From Methylobacterium tarhaniae (GTDB taxonomy: Bacteria > Pseudomonadota > Alphaproteobacteria > Rhizobiales > Beijerinckiaceae), in contig NZ_LABZ01000212.1 in assembly GCF_001043955.1 (NCBI RefSeq), forward strand, positions 1-33,390: DNA of 33,390 bases, written 5' to 3'. The notes under the pieces were generated by a model that had not been told where the DNA came from, ran no database searches, and was given only the letters and a program-made list of their open reading frames with translations. Every line of letters begins with the position of its first letter. The first letter of the stretch is position 1. A program made the position numbers and the translations under genes. Of the stretch, positions 20,330 through 28,899 are shown piece by piece.

Positions 20330-22851
20330 CACGCCAGCGCCTCGTCGAGCAGCGCCGCCTCGGCCTCGGCCAGGATCTCGTCCGCTCCCTCGCCGTAGAC
20401 GCGCTCGCGCCCGATCTCGAGCATCACGTTCACGGCGAGCGGCGAGACCCGGTCGAGAGCCTTGTGGATGATTCGCCCCTGAATGCGCGCAAGCATCATA
20501 CCGAGGCGGGCCACGTCGAGGAGTCCGGTTGCCGCATCCTGCCGCGCCGCCCGCAGCAGCAGGTGGCCGGGCTGGTGCTTGCGCAGCACGTCGTAGATCA
20601 GGTCGGTCGAGATCGTGACCTGCCGCCCGGTCTTGCGCTGGCCCGGATGGCGGCGCTCGATCAGCCCGGCGATCACCGCGCATTGCCGGAAGGTGCGCTT
20701 CATCATCGCCGATTCGTCGAGCCATTCCTCGAGGTCGTCGCCGAGCATGTCCTCGGCAAACAGCCCGTCGAGGAACCCGGGCTCGCGGGCGATGCGCTCC
20801 GACAGGTCGCGACTGCCGAAGACCGCGAGGCCGTAATCGTTGGCGGCAAAGCCTAAGGGCCGCATCCCGGCCCGCTCCAGGCGCCGGGTCAGCAGCATCC
20901 CCAGCGTCTGGTGGGCGAGGCGCCCCTCGAACGGGAAGCAGGCGAGGTAATATCGGTTCGCGCGCGGAAAGGTTTCCACCAGGAGGTCGCGCGGGCCGGG
21001 CAGCACGGAACGGCGGCGCTGCTGCACCAGGTAGTCGGCCACCTGCGCCGGCAGCCGGTCCCACTCGAACGGATCGGCGATCAGCGCCCGCACGCGGGCG
21101 GCGAGGAAGGTCGAGAGCGGGAATTTCGAGCCGGCATAGCTCGGGATCGCCGGATCGGTGCCGGGAGGGCCGCGGGTCACCAGGGCCTCGTCCTCGTGCA
21201 GGCCCTCGAAGCGCAGGATCTCGCCCGCGAACAGGAAGGTATCGCCCACCGTCAGCGTCTCGGCGAAATCCTCCTCGATCTCGCCGAGCACCCGCCCCCC
21301 CGCCGGCAGCACGCTGCCGGGCTTGGTCCGGTTGCGCCGGGCGAGGCGCACCTTGACGGTGGTCGATTCGATGATCGTGCCGACATTCATCCGATATTGT
21401 TGCGCGGTGCGGGCGTCGCGCACCCGCCACAGCCCGTCGGGCCCGCGCAGGATCTTGGCGAAGCGTTCATAGGCCCGGAGCGCGTAGCCCCCGGTGGCGA
21501 CGTAATCGAGGACGAGGCCGAAATCCTCGCGGGTGAGATCGGCGAAAGGCGAGGCGGCCCGCACCTCGTCGTAGAGCTCGTCCTCGCCGAACGGCCCGGC
21601 GCAGGCCATGCCGAGCACGTGCTGGGCGAGCACGTCGAGGGCGCCGATGCGCGGATCGGGCGTGTCCTGCGCCGCCTCCTCGACGGCGTCGAGGGCGGCG
21701 CGGCATTCCAGCATCTCGAAGCGGTTGGCCGGCACCAGATAGGCCTTCGACGGCTCGTCCATCCGGTGGTTGGCGCGGCCGATCCGCTGCATGATCCGGC
21801 TCGCGCCCTTCGGCGCCCCGATATTGATCACGAGGTCGACGTCGCCCCAGTCGATCCCGAGATCGAGGGTCGCGGTGCAGACCACGGCGCGGAGCACCCC
21901 CGCCGCCATCGCGGCCTCGACCCGGCGGCGCTGGGTGGCGTCGAGGGAGCCGTGATGGAGCGCGATCGGCAGGCCGTCGTCGTTGAGGTTCCAGAGCTCC
22001 TGGAAGGTGTACTCGGCCTGGAGCCTCGTGTTGACGAAGACCAGGACCAGCTTGTGCTGCCGGATCAGGTCGTAGACCGCCGGCATCGATTGCCACGCCG
22101 TATGGCCGGCGAGCGGCAGGGTGCGGCCGGTCTCCAGCATGTGCAGGTCGGCTCGCGCCCCGCCCTGGACGGTGATGAGGTCGGCCATCCGGTCCTCCTT
22201 GGCCGGCTCGGGCTGCTGCGGCACCAGGTAGCGCCGCAGGGCGTCGGGCTCGCGCACCGTCGCCGAGAGGCCGGTCATGGCGAGGCCGGGCGCCAGCCGG
22301 TGCAGCCGGGCGAGGCCGAGGCTGAGGAGATCGCCGCGCTTCGAGGTGACCAGCGCGTGCAGCTCGTCGAGCACCACCCGCTTGAGGCCGGAAAACAGCT
22401 CCGCCGCCTCGCGGTGCGCCACCAGCAGCGCCAGCTGCTCGGGCGTGGTCAGGAGGATGTGGGGCGGGCGGGCGACCTGGCGGCTGCGCTTGTGCGACGG
22501 GGTGTCGCCGGTGCGGGTCTCGATCCGGATCTTCGAGTCGAGGCCGATCCCGGCCACCGGCGCCTCGAGGTTGCGGGCGATGTCGACCGCGAGCGCCTTG
22601 AGCGGCGAGATGTAGAGGGTGTGCAATCCTCCCTTGCCGTCCCCCTCCGCCAGCGCGACCAGGGTGGGAAGGAAGCCGGCCAGCGTCTTGCCGGCCCCGG
22701 TCGGCGCGACCAGCAGGGCCGAGCGCCCGGCCTGTGCCGCCGCCAGCAGGGCGAGCTGGTGCGGCCGCGGCGCCCAGCCACGCGCGGCGAACCAGGCCGC
22801 GAAGGCGGCGGGGAGGGCGGGAGACGGATCGGGGGAGGTTTTCTTCGGCAC
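20329..22851 (-). CDS. Ligase-associated DNA damage response DEXH-box helicase (Lhr family)
   Basis: The 840-residue superfamily 2 helicase has Walker A APTGAGKT (49-56), TTPEQL (135-140), the DEXH box DELH (162-165), SAT (196-198) and motif VI QRIGRANHR (355-363), then a winged-helix and Lhr-core C-terminal region (about 380-800). It lacks the long C-terminal extension of full-length Lhr. Relatives are ATP-driven 3'-to-5' translocases that unwind RNA:DNA or DNA duplexes in repair. The GTG at 22851 (MPKKTSPD) is my chosen start; its ribosome site is weak, but upstream residues do not look like helicase. It is divergent from arfB, whose start codon is 72 bases away, and coupled to pdeM downstream. 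Confidence 0.92.
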   Translation of the reverse strand: MPKKTSPDPSPALPAAFAAWFAARGWAPRPHQLALLAAAQAGRSALLVAPTGAGKTLAGFLPTLVALAEGDGKGGLHTLYISPLKALAVDIARNLEAPVAGIGLDSKIRIETRTGDTPSHKRSRQVARPPHILLTTPEQLALLVAHREAAELFSGLKRVVLDELHALVTSKRGDLLSLGLARLHRLAPGLAMTGLSATVREPDALRRYLVPQQPEPAKEDRMADLITVQGGARADLHMLETGRTLPLAGHTAWQSMPAVYDLIRQHKLVLVFVNTRLQAEYTFQELWNLNDDGLPIALHHGSLDATQRRRVEAAMAAGVLRAVVCTATLDLGIDWGDVDLVINIGAPKGASRIMQRIGRANHRMDEPSKAYLVPANRFEMLECRAALDAVEEAAQDTPDPRIGALDVLAQHVLGMACAGPFGEDELYDEVRAASPFADLTREDFGLVLDYVATGGYALRAYERFAKILRGPDGLWRVRDARTAQQYRMNVGTIIESTTVKVRLARRNRTKPGSVLPAGGRVLGEIEEDFAETLTVGDTFLFAGEILRFEGLHEDEALVTRGPPGTDPAIPSYAGSKFPLSTFLAARVRALIADPFEWDRLPAQVADYLVQQRRRSVLPGPRDLLVETFPRANRYYLACFPFEGRLAHQTLGMLLTRRLERAGMRPLGFAANDYGLAVFGSRDLSERIAREPGFLDGLFAEDMLGDDLEEWLDESAMMKRTFRQCAVIAGLIERRHPGQRKTGRQVTISTDLIYDVLRKHQPGHLLLRAARQDAATGLLDVARLGMMLARIQGRIIHKALDRVSPLAVNVMLEIGRERVYGEGADEILAEAEAALLDEALA

Positions 22852-22923
22852 GCCCTCCGATGTAGCGCGCGTGATCGTTTCGTGGGATGGCGGCGGCCTC
22901 GAACCGTTCTCGGGAGCGCCGTC

Positions 22924-23349
22924 GTGGGTCTCGAATGCACGCCCTGGATCACCCTCGACGAGTCCGAGCTGGAGGAAAGCTTCGTGCGCGCCTCCGGCCC
23001 GGGTGGCCAGAACGTCAACAAGGTTTCTTCCGCGGTTCAGCTGCGTTTCGACGTGCGCCGCTCGCCCTCGCTGCCGAACGCCGTGGCGATCCGCCTGATG
23101 AAGCTGGCCGGGCGGCGGCTGACGGCCGACGGCGTGCTGGTCATCACCGCGCAGACCCACCGCACCCAGGAGCGCAACCGCGCCGAGGCCCGGGAGCGCC
23201 TGGCCGACCTCGTCCGCGAGGCCGCCGTGCCGCCGACCCCGCGCCGCCCGACCCGCCCGACGCTGGCCTCGAAGAAGCGGCGGCTGGAGGAGAAGGGCCG
23301 GCGGGGGGACGTGAAGAAGCTGAGGGGCGGCAAACCGGGCATGGATTGA
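22924..23349 (+). CDS. arfB: Alternative ribosome-rescue factor ArfB (YaeJ)
   Basis: The 141-residue peptidyl-tRNA hydrolase frees ribosomes stalled without a stop codon. The catalytic GGQ motif is at residues 27-29 in RASGPGGQNVNKVSSAVQL. The C-terminal tail is Lys/Arg-rich (LASKKRRLEEKGRRGDVKKLRG), as needed to enter the empty mRNA channel, and separates ArfB from RF1/RF2. The length is usual. I chose GTG at 22924, which gives MGLECTPWITL and has GGGAG at about 8 bases; no ATG gives a suitable start. It stands alone on the plus strand, divergent from the lhr-pdeM pair, and probably uses the same short intergenic region for its promoter. Confidence 0.92.
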   Translation: MGLECTPWITLDESELEESFVRASGPGGQNVNKVSSAVQLRFDVRRSPSLPNAVAIRLMKLAGRRLTADGVLVITAQTHRTQERNRAEARERLADLVREAAVPPTPRRPTRPTLASKKRRLEEKGRRGDVKKLRGGKPGMD

Positions 23350-23548
23350 GGCGCCGGGCCGTCGCGCCGGCCCCGATGCAACAAATGTTATGCCGGCACC
23401 TGTCGTAGCGTCATAACATAAGTTAGGAGGCATCGTTCCCGCCCACATTAGAATTTCTTTCACAATATGACTCCTCTGCCTTTGCGGAAGATTCACCGAT
23501 TTTGGGGCAAGGTGCGCCGTATCACCATCCCGATCGGCGGCGCCCGTC

Positions 23549-25681
23549 ATGAAGAACCCAGATAACGCCAGCATAACCCGACCTTCACTTGCCAGGGTCT
23601 CGGTCTCCTGGATGCTCTGCGTCGTACTCGGTCTGATGGGCCTCCTGGTGATCGCCCAGGCCGCCGGCGCGCTGATCGGCGCCGCCCGGGAGCAGGCGCA
23701 GGCGGGCAAGGTGGTCACCCTGTCGGTCGGCAGCCGCGCGCTGCTCGGAACGTTGCTGGCCAACCGCATCGAGCGGGGCACCGCCCTCACGGCGCTCGGT
23801 GTCGAGGCGCCGGCGGATGCGGACATGCGGGCCGCCCTCGCCAAGAACCGCGCCGCTGCCGACAAGGGCTTCCTCGGGGTGATCGCGGCTCTGGACGGGA
23901 CCGACCTGCCGAGCGTCGCCGGCACGATCGGCCGCTTGCGTCAGGTGCAAGGCGCGCTGGCCGCCCTGCGCCCGCGCATCAACGCCGCCCTGGAGCGGCC
24001 GCTTAGCGCCCGGGAGCCCGCCATCCTCGCCGATGCGACGGCCGCCTACGGGGCGCTGCTCGACGGCCTGACGGCGACGACGGACGCGGTCGACAACGCG
24101 ATCGTCTCCGACGATCCGGCGCTGCGCGCGGCCCGGCTGATCAAGCGTGCGGCCTGGGCGAGCCGGGTGGCGGCCGGCGGGGCGGCCCTGCGGGTGCAGA
24201 CCGGCGTGGCGAACCCGGCCTCGTGGTCGCCCGCCAGCAGCATCGCGGCGGCGGAGGAACGCGGCCGGCTCGATCAGGCCTGGGCCGGCGTCGTCGAGGT
24301 CGTCGCCAGGATCTCGGGCGGCTCCCTGGTCGCCGCCTTCGAGACCGCACAGGCGCGCAACTTCTCGGGCACCGCCAAGGAGGAGCGCCGGGCCCTGGCC
24401 GAGGCCCTCGGCGCGGGCCGCCCGGTCGGCATCGCGATCCAGGATCTGCGCCGGCGCGACACCGACAACCAGGGCACGATCGTCGATCTGGCCAACGTCG
24501 CGCTCGATACGATGGTCGAGCGGGCCCGGACCCTGGCGGAGGCGGCCGGCCAGACGGTGATCCGCAACGGCGCGATCCTGGCCGCCGCGATCCTCCTGTC
24601 GGTCGTCGGCCTCGCCTGCGTCGTCCACGGCGTGCTGCGGCCGATCCGGGCGATGACCCACCGCATGGGCGAGCTCGCCGCCGGACGGCTCGACGTCGTG
24701 GTGCCCGGGCTCGGGCGCCGCGACGAGATCGGCGCGATGGCCGAGGCCGTGCAGGTGTTCAAGGACGCCATGATCCATGCCCGACGGCTCGAGGCGGAAA
24801 CCGCGCAGGCGCGGCTCTCGGCGGAGGCGCAGCGGCTCGCCGGGATGCGCGAGATGGCCGACCGCTTCGAGGCGACGGTCGGCGGCGTGGTCGACTCGGT
24901 GACGTTCTCGGCGGACCAGCTCCAGGTGACCGCGCGGTCGATGACGGCGACGGCGACCCGCACGGCGGAGGAATCCGGCGCGGCCTCGGGCGGTGCCCGG
25001 GAGGTGTCCGGGCATGTCGGCAGCGTCGCCGACGCGGCCGGCCGGCTCGGCGAGTCCGTTTCCGAGATCGGGCGCCGCGCCTCGGCCTCGGCGGACCTCG
25101 CCCGGGCCGCGACCGACGAGGCCAGCCGCACGGCCGAGCTGGTTCAGGAGCTGAACGGCGCGGTGGCGAAGATCGGCGACGTCGTCGGCATCATCGCCAC
25201 CATCGCCAGCCAGACCAACCTGCTCGCCCTCAACGCCACCATCGAGGCGGCCCGGGCCGGCGAGGCGGGGCGCGGCTTCTCCGTCGTCGCCGCCGAGGTG
25301 AAGGAGCTCGCCGGTCAGACCGGCCGGGCCACCGAGGAGATCGGCAGCCAGATCGGCCGCATCCAGGGGGCCACGGGCCAGGCGGCCGCAGCGATCGGCG
25401 GCATCGCCGACCGCATCCGGGAGGTCAGCCGGACCACGACCGCGATCGCCGACGCGGTCGAGGAGCAGGACGCCGCCACGCGCGACATCGTGCGCAACGC
25501 CTCGCACGCGGCGACGGGCGCCCGGAGGGTGACCGAGACGATCGGCGGGGTCGCCGGCACGGCAGGCGAGACCGGCGCGGCCGCCGACCAGGTGCTCGCC
25601 GCGGCCTCCGCCCTGTCGCACCAGTCCGAGGACCTGCGCCGGGACGTCTCCCGCTTCCTGGAACGCGTGCGGGCGGCGTGA
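23549..25681 (+). CDS. Methyl-accepting chemotaxis protein
   Basis: This is a 710-residue chemoreceptor. The first span is about residues 18-44 (VSWMLCVVLGLMGLLVIAQAAG) and the second about 341-364 (GAILAAAILLSVVGLACVVHGVL). Between them lies a 295-residue, helix-rich, Ala-rich periplasmic sensing region with no recognised ligand domain. A HAMP domain follows (RPIRAMTHRMGELAAGRLDV and on, about 365-417), then the signalling coiled coil whose tip (NLLALNATIEAARAGEAGRG, about 557-576) is the conserved CheA/CheW contact. I see no CheR-binding pentapeptide at the C-terminus. The ATG at 23549 has a weak ribosome site. No other chemotaxis gene is near, so it is an orphan receptor. The ligand is unknown. 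Confidence 0.92.
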   Translation: MKNPDNASITRPSLARVSVSWMLCVVLGLMGLLVIAQAAGALIGAAREQAQAGKVVTLSVGSRALLGTLLANRIERGTALTALGVEAPADADMRAALAKNRAAADKGFLGVIAALDGTDLPSVAGTIGRLRQVQGALAALRPRINAALERPLSAREPAILADATAAYGALLDGLTATTDAVDNAIVSDDPALRAARLIKRAAWASRVAAGGAALRVQTGVANPASWSPASSIAAAEERGRLDQAWAGVVEVVARISGGSLVAAFETAQARNFSGTAKEERRALAEALGAGRPVGIAIQDLRRRDTDNQGTIVDLANVALDTMVERARTLAEAAGQTVIRNGAILAAAILLSVVGLACVVHGVLRPIRAMTHRMGELAAGRLDVVVPGLGRRDEIGAMAEAVQVFKDAMIHARRLEAETAQARLSAEAQRLAGMREMADRFEATVGGVVDSVTFSADQLQVTARSMTATATRTAEESGAASGGAREVSGHVGSVADAAGRLGESVSEIGRRASASADLARAATDEASRTAELVQELNGAVAKIGDVVGIIATIASQTNLLALNATIEAARAGEAGRGFSVVAAEVKELAGQTGRATEEIGSQIGRIQGATGQAAAAIGGIADRIREVSRTTTAIADAVEEQDAATRDIVRNASHAATGARRVTETIGGVAGTAGETGAAADQVLAAASALSHQSEDLRRDVSRFLERVRAA

Positions 25682-25801
25682 GCGAATAAAAGGTCCGCCG
25701 GACCGTCACCGAACCGTCAAGGAGGCGTGATTGCCTCAGGCCGGACCAACGCGCAGCCCCGACCGCCCTGGCGGCGGGGTTGCCGGGAGGACGAGGCCGC
25801 G

Positions 25802-27547
25802 ATGACGGACCACACCACTCTGACCCGGCGCAGTACCCTGGCCGGGGCGACGGCCCTGGCGCTGGCCCCCCTCGCGGCCCGAGCCCAGGGCGCCGCTGAG
25901 GCCACCCGGGCGCGGGGGACCACCGAGGTGACCGGCATCGTCTACGAGGATCGCGGCAGCAAGGGCCGGCGCGGGCCCGACGATCCGGGCCTGCCCGACG
26001 TGATGGTCTCGAATGGCCGTGAGGTCGTCCGCACCGATGCGGAGGGCCGCTACACCCTGCCGATGGGCGACGAGGCGGTGATCTTCGTCATCAAGCCGAC
26101 GGGCTTCGCCCTGCCGCTCGGCGCCGACGGCTTGCCGCGCTTCACCTATCTGCACCAGCCGGCCGGCACGCCGCCGGACCTCCCCTTGCGCTATCCCGGC
26201 ATCGCGCCGACCGGGCCGCTGCCGCCATCCGTCGATTTCGGCCTGGTGCGCAGCCCGGAGAGCGGCGACTTCGACGTCGTGCTGTTCACCGATCCGCAGC
26301 CGGAGAGCCACGCCGAGCTGACCTTCGTGCGCGACACCGCAATCGCCCGGGTGCTGGGCACCGGGGGCGAGTTCGAACAGGTCGCTTTCGGCATGACCAC
26401 CGGCGACGTGCTGTTCGACGACCTCTCGCTCTATCCGCGCCAGAACCGGATCATCGCGCAGGTCGGCGTGCCGTGGTTCCATCTCGGCGGCAACCACGAC
26501 CTCAATTTCGAGGCTCCCGACGCCCGCTACTCCCGCGAGACCTTCAAGCGCACCTTCGGGGCACCGTATTACGCGCTGGAGCATGGCGGCGTGCTGTTCG
26601 TGATGCTCGACAACGTCCGCTATCTGGGCGCCGCCACCGCCACGGCGGGACGGGGCGGGCGCTACGAGGGACGGATCGGCGAGCGCCAGCTCGCCTTCGT
26701 CGAGAACCTGCTGACGCAGACCCCCAGCGACCGCCTCGTGGTGGTGGCGATGCATATCCCGCTCGCCAGCGATCTCGGACCGGACGATCCCGGCATCAGC
26801 ACCGCCGACCGGGCGCAGTTGCTGCGGCTGCTCGCCGGGCGCCCGTCCCTCAGCGTCGCCGGACACACCCACACCACCGAGCACCATTATCTCGGGGCCG
26901 ACGGGAGACCCGGAGCGACGGGGGAGGGCGCCCACCATCATCACGTGCTCACCGCCGTCTCGGGCTCGTGGTGGAGCGGCCCGCCAGACCGGCGCGGCAT
27001 CGCCACCGCCGACAGCCGAGACGGCACGCCGCACGGGTTTCATGTGCTCAGCATCGCCGGCGGCCGGCACTACACCACCCGCTACGTCCCGGCGAGCGAC
27101 GATGCGGGACGCCAGATGCGGATCGTGCTGGAGAGTCAGTTCCACGCCGACGACCTCGCCCGGCACCCCAACACCCGGCTCTACGAGCTGCTCGGTGCCA
27201 CGATCCCGGCCGAGAGCGCCGGCAGCACCAACGTGGTGGTGAACCTGTTCGACGGCGGGCCGCGCAGCCGGGTCTCGTTCCGGATCGGCGACGGCCCCCT
27301 CGTGCCGATGGTCCGGACGCGCCGGCCGGACCCGTTCGTCGCGGCGATCTATGCCCGCAACGCCGCGACCAAGAAATCCTGGGTGAAGGCCGAGCCGTCC
27401 ACCCACCTCTGGGTCGCGCGGCTGCCGCGGGATCTCAAGGCCGGCACCCACCGCCTCACCGTCGAGGCGGCCGACGAGTACGGCCGGCCGCATCGCGACG
27501 CCCTGGTGCTCGAGCTGCTGGACGGAGCCGCGGCCAGGGCCGGCTAG
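25802..27547 (+). CDS. Tat-exported calcineurin-like phosphoesterase with N- and C-terminal family domains
   Basis: The 581-residue product begins with a twin-arginine-type signal (TRRSTLAG, then ATALALAPLAARAQG, cut near residue 30), so it is probably folded before export to the periplasm. A beta-sandwich MetallophosN domain spans about 44-150. The catalytic domain has Asp164 in FTDPQPES, Gly201-Asp202, Asn231-His232-Asp233 (GGNHD), His318 (VAMHIPL) and His355/His357 (AGHTHTTEHH). The first motif is D-x-Q, with Gln166 in place of the usual His. A C-terminal MetallophosC domain (about 420-575) follows. The ATG at 25802 has GGGAGGACGAGG upstream. The substrate is unknown. No partner gene is adjacent on the same strand. 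Confidence 0.88.
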   Translation: MTDHTTLTRRSTLAGATALALAPLAARAQGAAEATRARGTTEVTGIVYEDRGSKGRRGPDDPGLPDVMVSNGREVVRTDAEGRYTLPMGDEAVIFVIKPTGFALPLGADGLPRFTYLHQPAGTPPDLPLRYPGIAPTGPLPPSVDFGLVRSPESGDFDVVLFTDPQPESHAELTFVRDTAIARVLGTGGEFEQVAFGMTTGDVLFDDLSLYPRQNRIIAQVGVPWFHLGGNHDLNFEAPDARYSRETFKRTFGAPYYALEHGGVLFVMLDNVRYLGAATATAGRGGRYEGRIGERQLAFVENLLTQTPSDRLVVVAMHIPLASDLGPDDPGISTADRAQLLRLLAGRPSLSVAGHTHTTEHHYLGADGRPGATGEGAHHHHVLTAVSGSWWSGPPDRRGIATADSRDGTPHGFHVLSIAGGRHYTTRYVPASDDAGRQMRIVLESQFHADDLARHPNTRLYELLGATIPAESAGSTNVVVNLFDGGPRSRVSFRIGDGPLVPMVRTRRPDPFVAAIYARNAATKKSWVKAEPSTHLWVARLPRDLKAGTHRLTVEAADEYGRPHRDALVLELLDGAAARAG

Positions 27548-27548
27548 A

Positions 27549-27590
27549 GCGTTTTCCGACGAGGTGGGTACCGGTTCGTCGCGGAAAATG
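27549..27590. repeat. Dispersed palindromic repeat (Methylobacterium-type intergenic element)
   Basis: The arms GCGTTTTCCG-ACGA and TCGT-CGCGGAAAATGC flank GGTGGGTACCGGT and nearly pair, with one mismatch and a two-base bulge. I recall this TTTTCCG-ACGA...TCGTCGCGGAAAA form as a common intergenic repeat in Methylobacterium, from memory only. It starts right after the phosphoesterase stop codon. Confidence 0.6.
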
Positions 27591-27607
27591 CGGTAAAATC
27601 AAAGACC

Positions 27608-27648
27608 GAGAGCGGCGCCCGATGGCAGCGCGATCGGGCGCCGCTCTC
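27608..27648 (-). terminator. Strong hairpin between convergent genes, likely terminator of the minus-strand gene
   Basis: A perfect 16-base stem, GAGAGCGGCGCCCGAT (27608-27623) and its complement (27633-27648), closes a 9-base loop. Read on the minus strand it begins 29 bases after the end of the Ala/Pro/Lys-rich gene and is followed by the T-rich run GGTCTTTGATTTT. The tail is imperfect but fits a terminator for that gene. It may also end the plus-strand phosphoesterase transcript. Confidence 0.65.
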
Positions 27649-27677
27649 GCGGCTCGATCCGCGGCGATCGGGGCGCG

Positions 27678-28700
27678 TCACAGCCGGCTCGGGAAGGAGA
27701 TCACCGCGTCGACCGTCTCCTTGATGGCGCGGCCGGCCGGGGCGAAATCGGGCATGGGCACGCCGAGGAAGCGGGTCGGCTCCTCCGCGGGCGGCGCGGC
27801 CGGTGCGCCGGCGGGCTGGGCGGCAGCCGTCCGCTGATGCGCATCGGGCTTCTCACGCCGCGCAGCCGGCTTCTCCCCGTTGGCCTTCTCGACCGGGCGC
27901 TTCTCGGCGACAGGCTTCTCGGCGGTCGCAGCGTGCCGGGCCGGAGCAGGCTTGGCTGGAGCAGGCTTGACCAGCTCGGCTTTGGCCTCGCGGGCCGGCG
28001 ACGGCTTTGATGCCTTCGCCTCGGTGGCCTTCTCGCGCGGCGTGGCAGGTCTGGCCTCGACCTTGGCCGGCTCGACCTTGGCCGGCTCGATCTTGGCCGG
28101 CTCGATCTTGGCCTGGACCGCCCGGGCCGGCGGCAGTGGCGTGGCGGCCGCTCGCGGGGTGGCGACCTCGCGCGATACCGCGGCCTCGCGGGGCGTCACC
28201 GGCAGCGGGCGAGGGGTCTCCGGCGCTCTCGGAGCGGCGGCGGCACCGGGCTGGAGGGGAGCGGGCTGGAACGGGGCGGCGGTGCCGGTCGCGGCCACGT
28301 CGGAGGCCGGCGACCAGGAACCCGGCGGCACGGACGGCTTGGGATCGAGCAGGGCAGCCGGCGCGACCGGCGGGGTCTCCGTCGCGGGCGCGTTCGCCGC
28401 CGGCGCGGGCGGGATCGCCACCTGGCGCACTGTCGGGGCCGGACTCGTCCGCAGGGCCGGGATCCCGTCCTTGATCTCCGGCATCTCGGCGACGCGGCCG
28501 AAATGCACCTGCGCGGGACGAGGCCGCAGCATGTCGCTGATCGTCGGATAGGCCGCCGCGGCAAGGCCCGCACAACCGCCGACACCGACCACCGCCAGGG
28601 CCGCCAACATCGCCGGACGGCCGAGGCGGGCGCGCAAGCGCTCGTGAGAGTCCCTGCGCGCCTGGCGCACCTCGGACGGATCGATCTCCACTGGCATCAT
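27678..28700 (-). CDS. Unrecognised Ala/Pro/Lys-rich single-span membrane protein
   Basis: I do not recognise this 340-residue protein. Residues 1-30 are charged (MMPVEIDPSEVRQARRDSHERLRARLG); residues about 31-50 are one span (MLAALAVVGVGGCAGLAAAAYP). The rest is low complexity, rich in Ala, Pro, Lys and Glu, including four 5-residue repeats of the type KIEPA/KVEPA (about 196-215). The tail is more ordered (RFLGVPMPDFAPAGRAIKETVDAVISFPSRL). The topology is probably N-in with a long extracytoplasmic arm. It resembles envelope-spanning linkers such as the middle of TonB, but no TonB C-terminal domain is present. The ATG at 28700 has GGAGAG upstream; an immediate second ATG follows at 28697. 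It is divergent from the SGNH hydrolase gene. Confidence 0.7.
   Translation of the reverse strand: MMPVEIDPSEVRQARRDSHERLRARLGRPAMLAALAVVGVGGCAGLAAAAYPTISDMLRPRPAQVHFGRVAEMPEIKDGIPALRTSPAPTVRQVAIPPAPAANAPATETPPVAPAALLDPKPSVPPGSWSPASDVAATGTAAPFQPAPLQPGAAAAPRAPETPRPLPVTPREAAVSREVATPRAAATPLPPARAVQAKIEPAKIEPAKVEPAKVEARPATPREKATEAKASKPSPAREAKAELVKPAPAKPAPARHAATAEKPVAEKRPVEKANGEKPAARREKPDAHQRTAAAQPAGAPAAPPAEEPTRFLGVPMPDFAPAGRAIKETVDAVISFPSRL
28056..28115. repeat. Four 15-base tandem repeats
   Basis: CTCGACCTTGGCCGG (28056-28070 and 28071-28085) and the variant CTCGATCTTGGCCGG (28086-28100, then an altered copy 28101-28115) encode the K(I/V)EPA repeats of the minus-strand protein. They are likely to vary in number between strains. 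Confidence 0.88.
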
Positions 28701-28784
28701 GGTGCGGGCTCTCCGATTACCTGCCCTCAACCATGATGAGAACAGCCGAATCAGGCGTGAAGATGTCGGGGAAAACCGCCAGCC

Positions 28785-28793
28785 TGTGGATAA
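28785..28793. promoter_or_regulatory. Perfect DnaA box in a divergent promoter region
   Basis: TGTGGATAA (TTATCCACA on the minus strand) matches the strong DnaA box exactly. It lies between the divergent Ala/Pro/Lys-rich gene and the SGNH hydrolase gene. I saw no second exact copy nearby, so it is a regulatory or titration candidate and not an origin. Confidence 0.55.
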
Positions 28794-28899
28794 CTTCCGG
28801 ATATCCCGATGAACGCAGGCGGTGCCCGCGATTGACTCCCGGCCGGCGGCGGCTTTTGTACTCGGCCGGGGGGGCGTCGCAATCGAGACGCGAGGGCGG

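Noticed and set aside
22911..22919. GAACCGTTC upstream of arfB as an SOS box
   Set aside because: It is a short inverted repeat and does not match the direct repeat GTTC-N7-GTTC used by alphaproteobacterial LexA.
20911..22923. A long plus-strand open frame leading into arfB
   Set aside because: The part before 22924 is antisense to the helicase and has no similarity to ArfB. Only the last 141 codons are the rescue factor.
23387..23417. Inverted repeat GTTATG ... CATAAC upstream of the chemotaxis gene
   Set aside because: The arms are only 6 bases with a 19-base spacer, weak evidence for an operator or hairpin.
22852..23925. Extension of the helicase frame upstream to about 1198 residues
   Set aside because: The added residues overlap arfB on the other strand and carry no helicase sequence; the normal N-terminus begins near the GTG at 22851.
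25692..25704. GGTCCG-C-CGGACC palindrome after the chemotaxis gene
   Set aside because: It is too short to be a convincing terminator and has no T-run.
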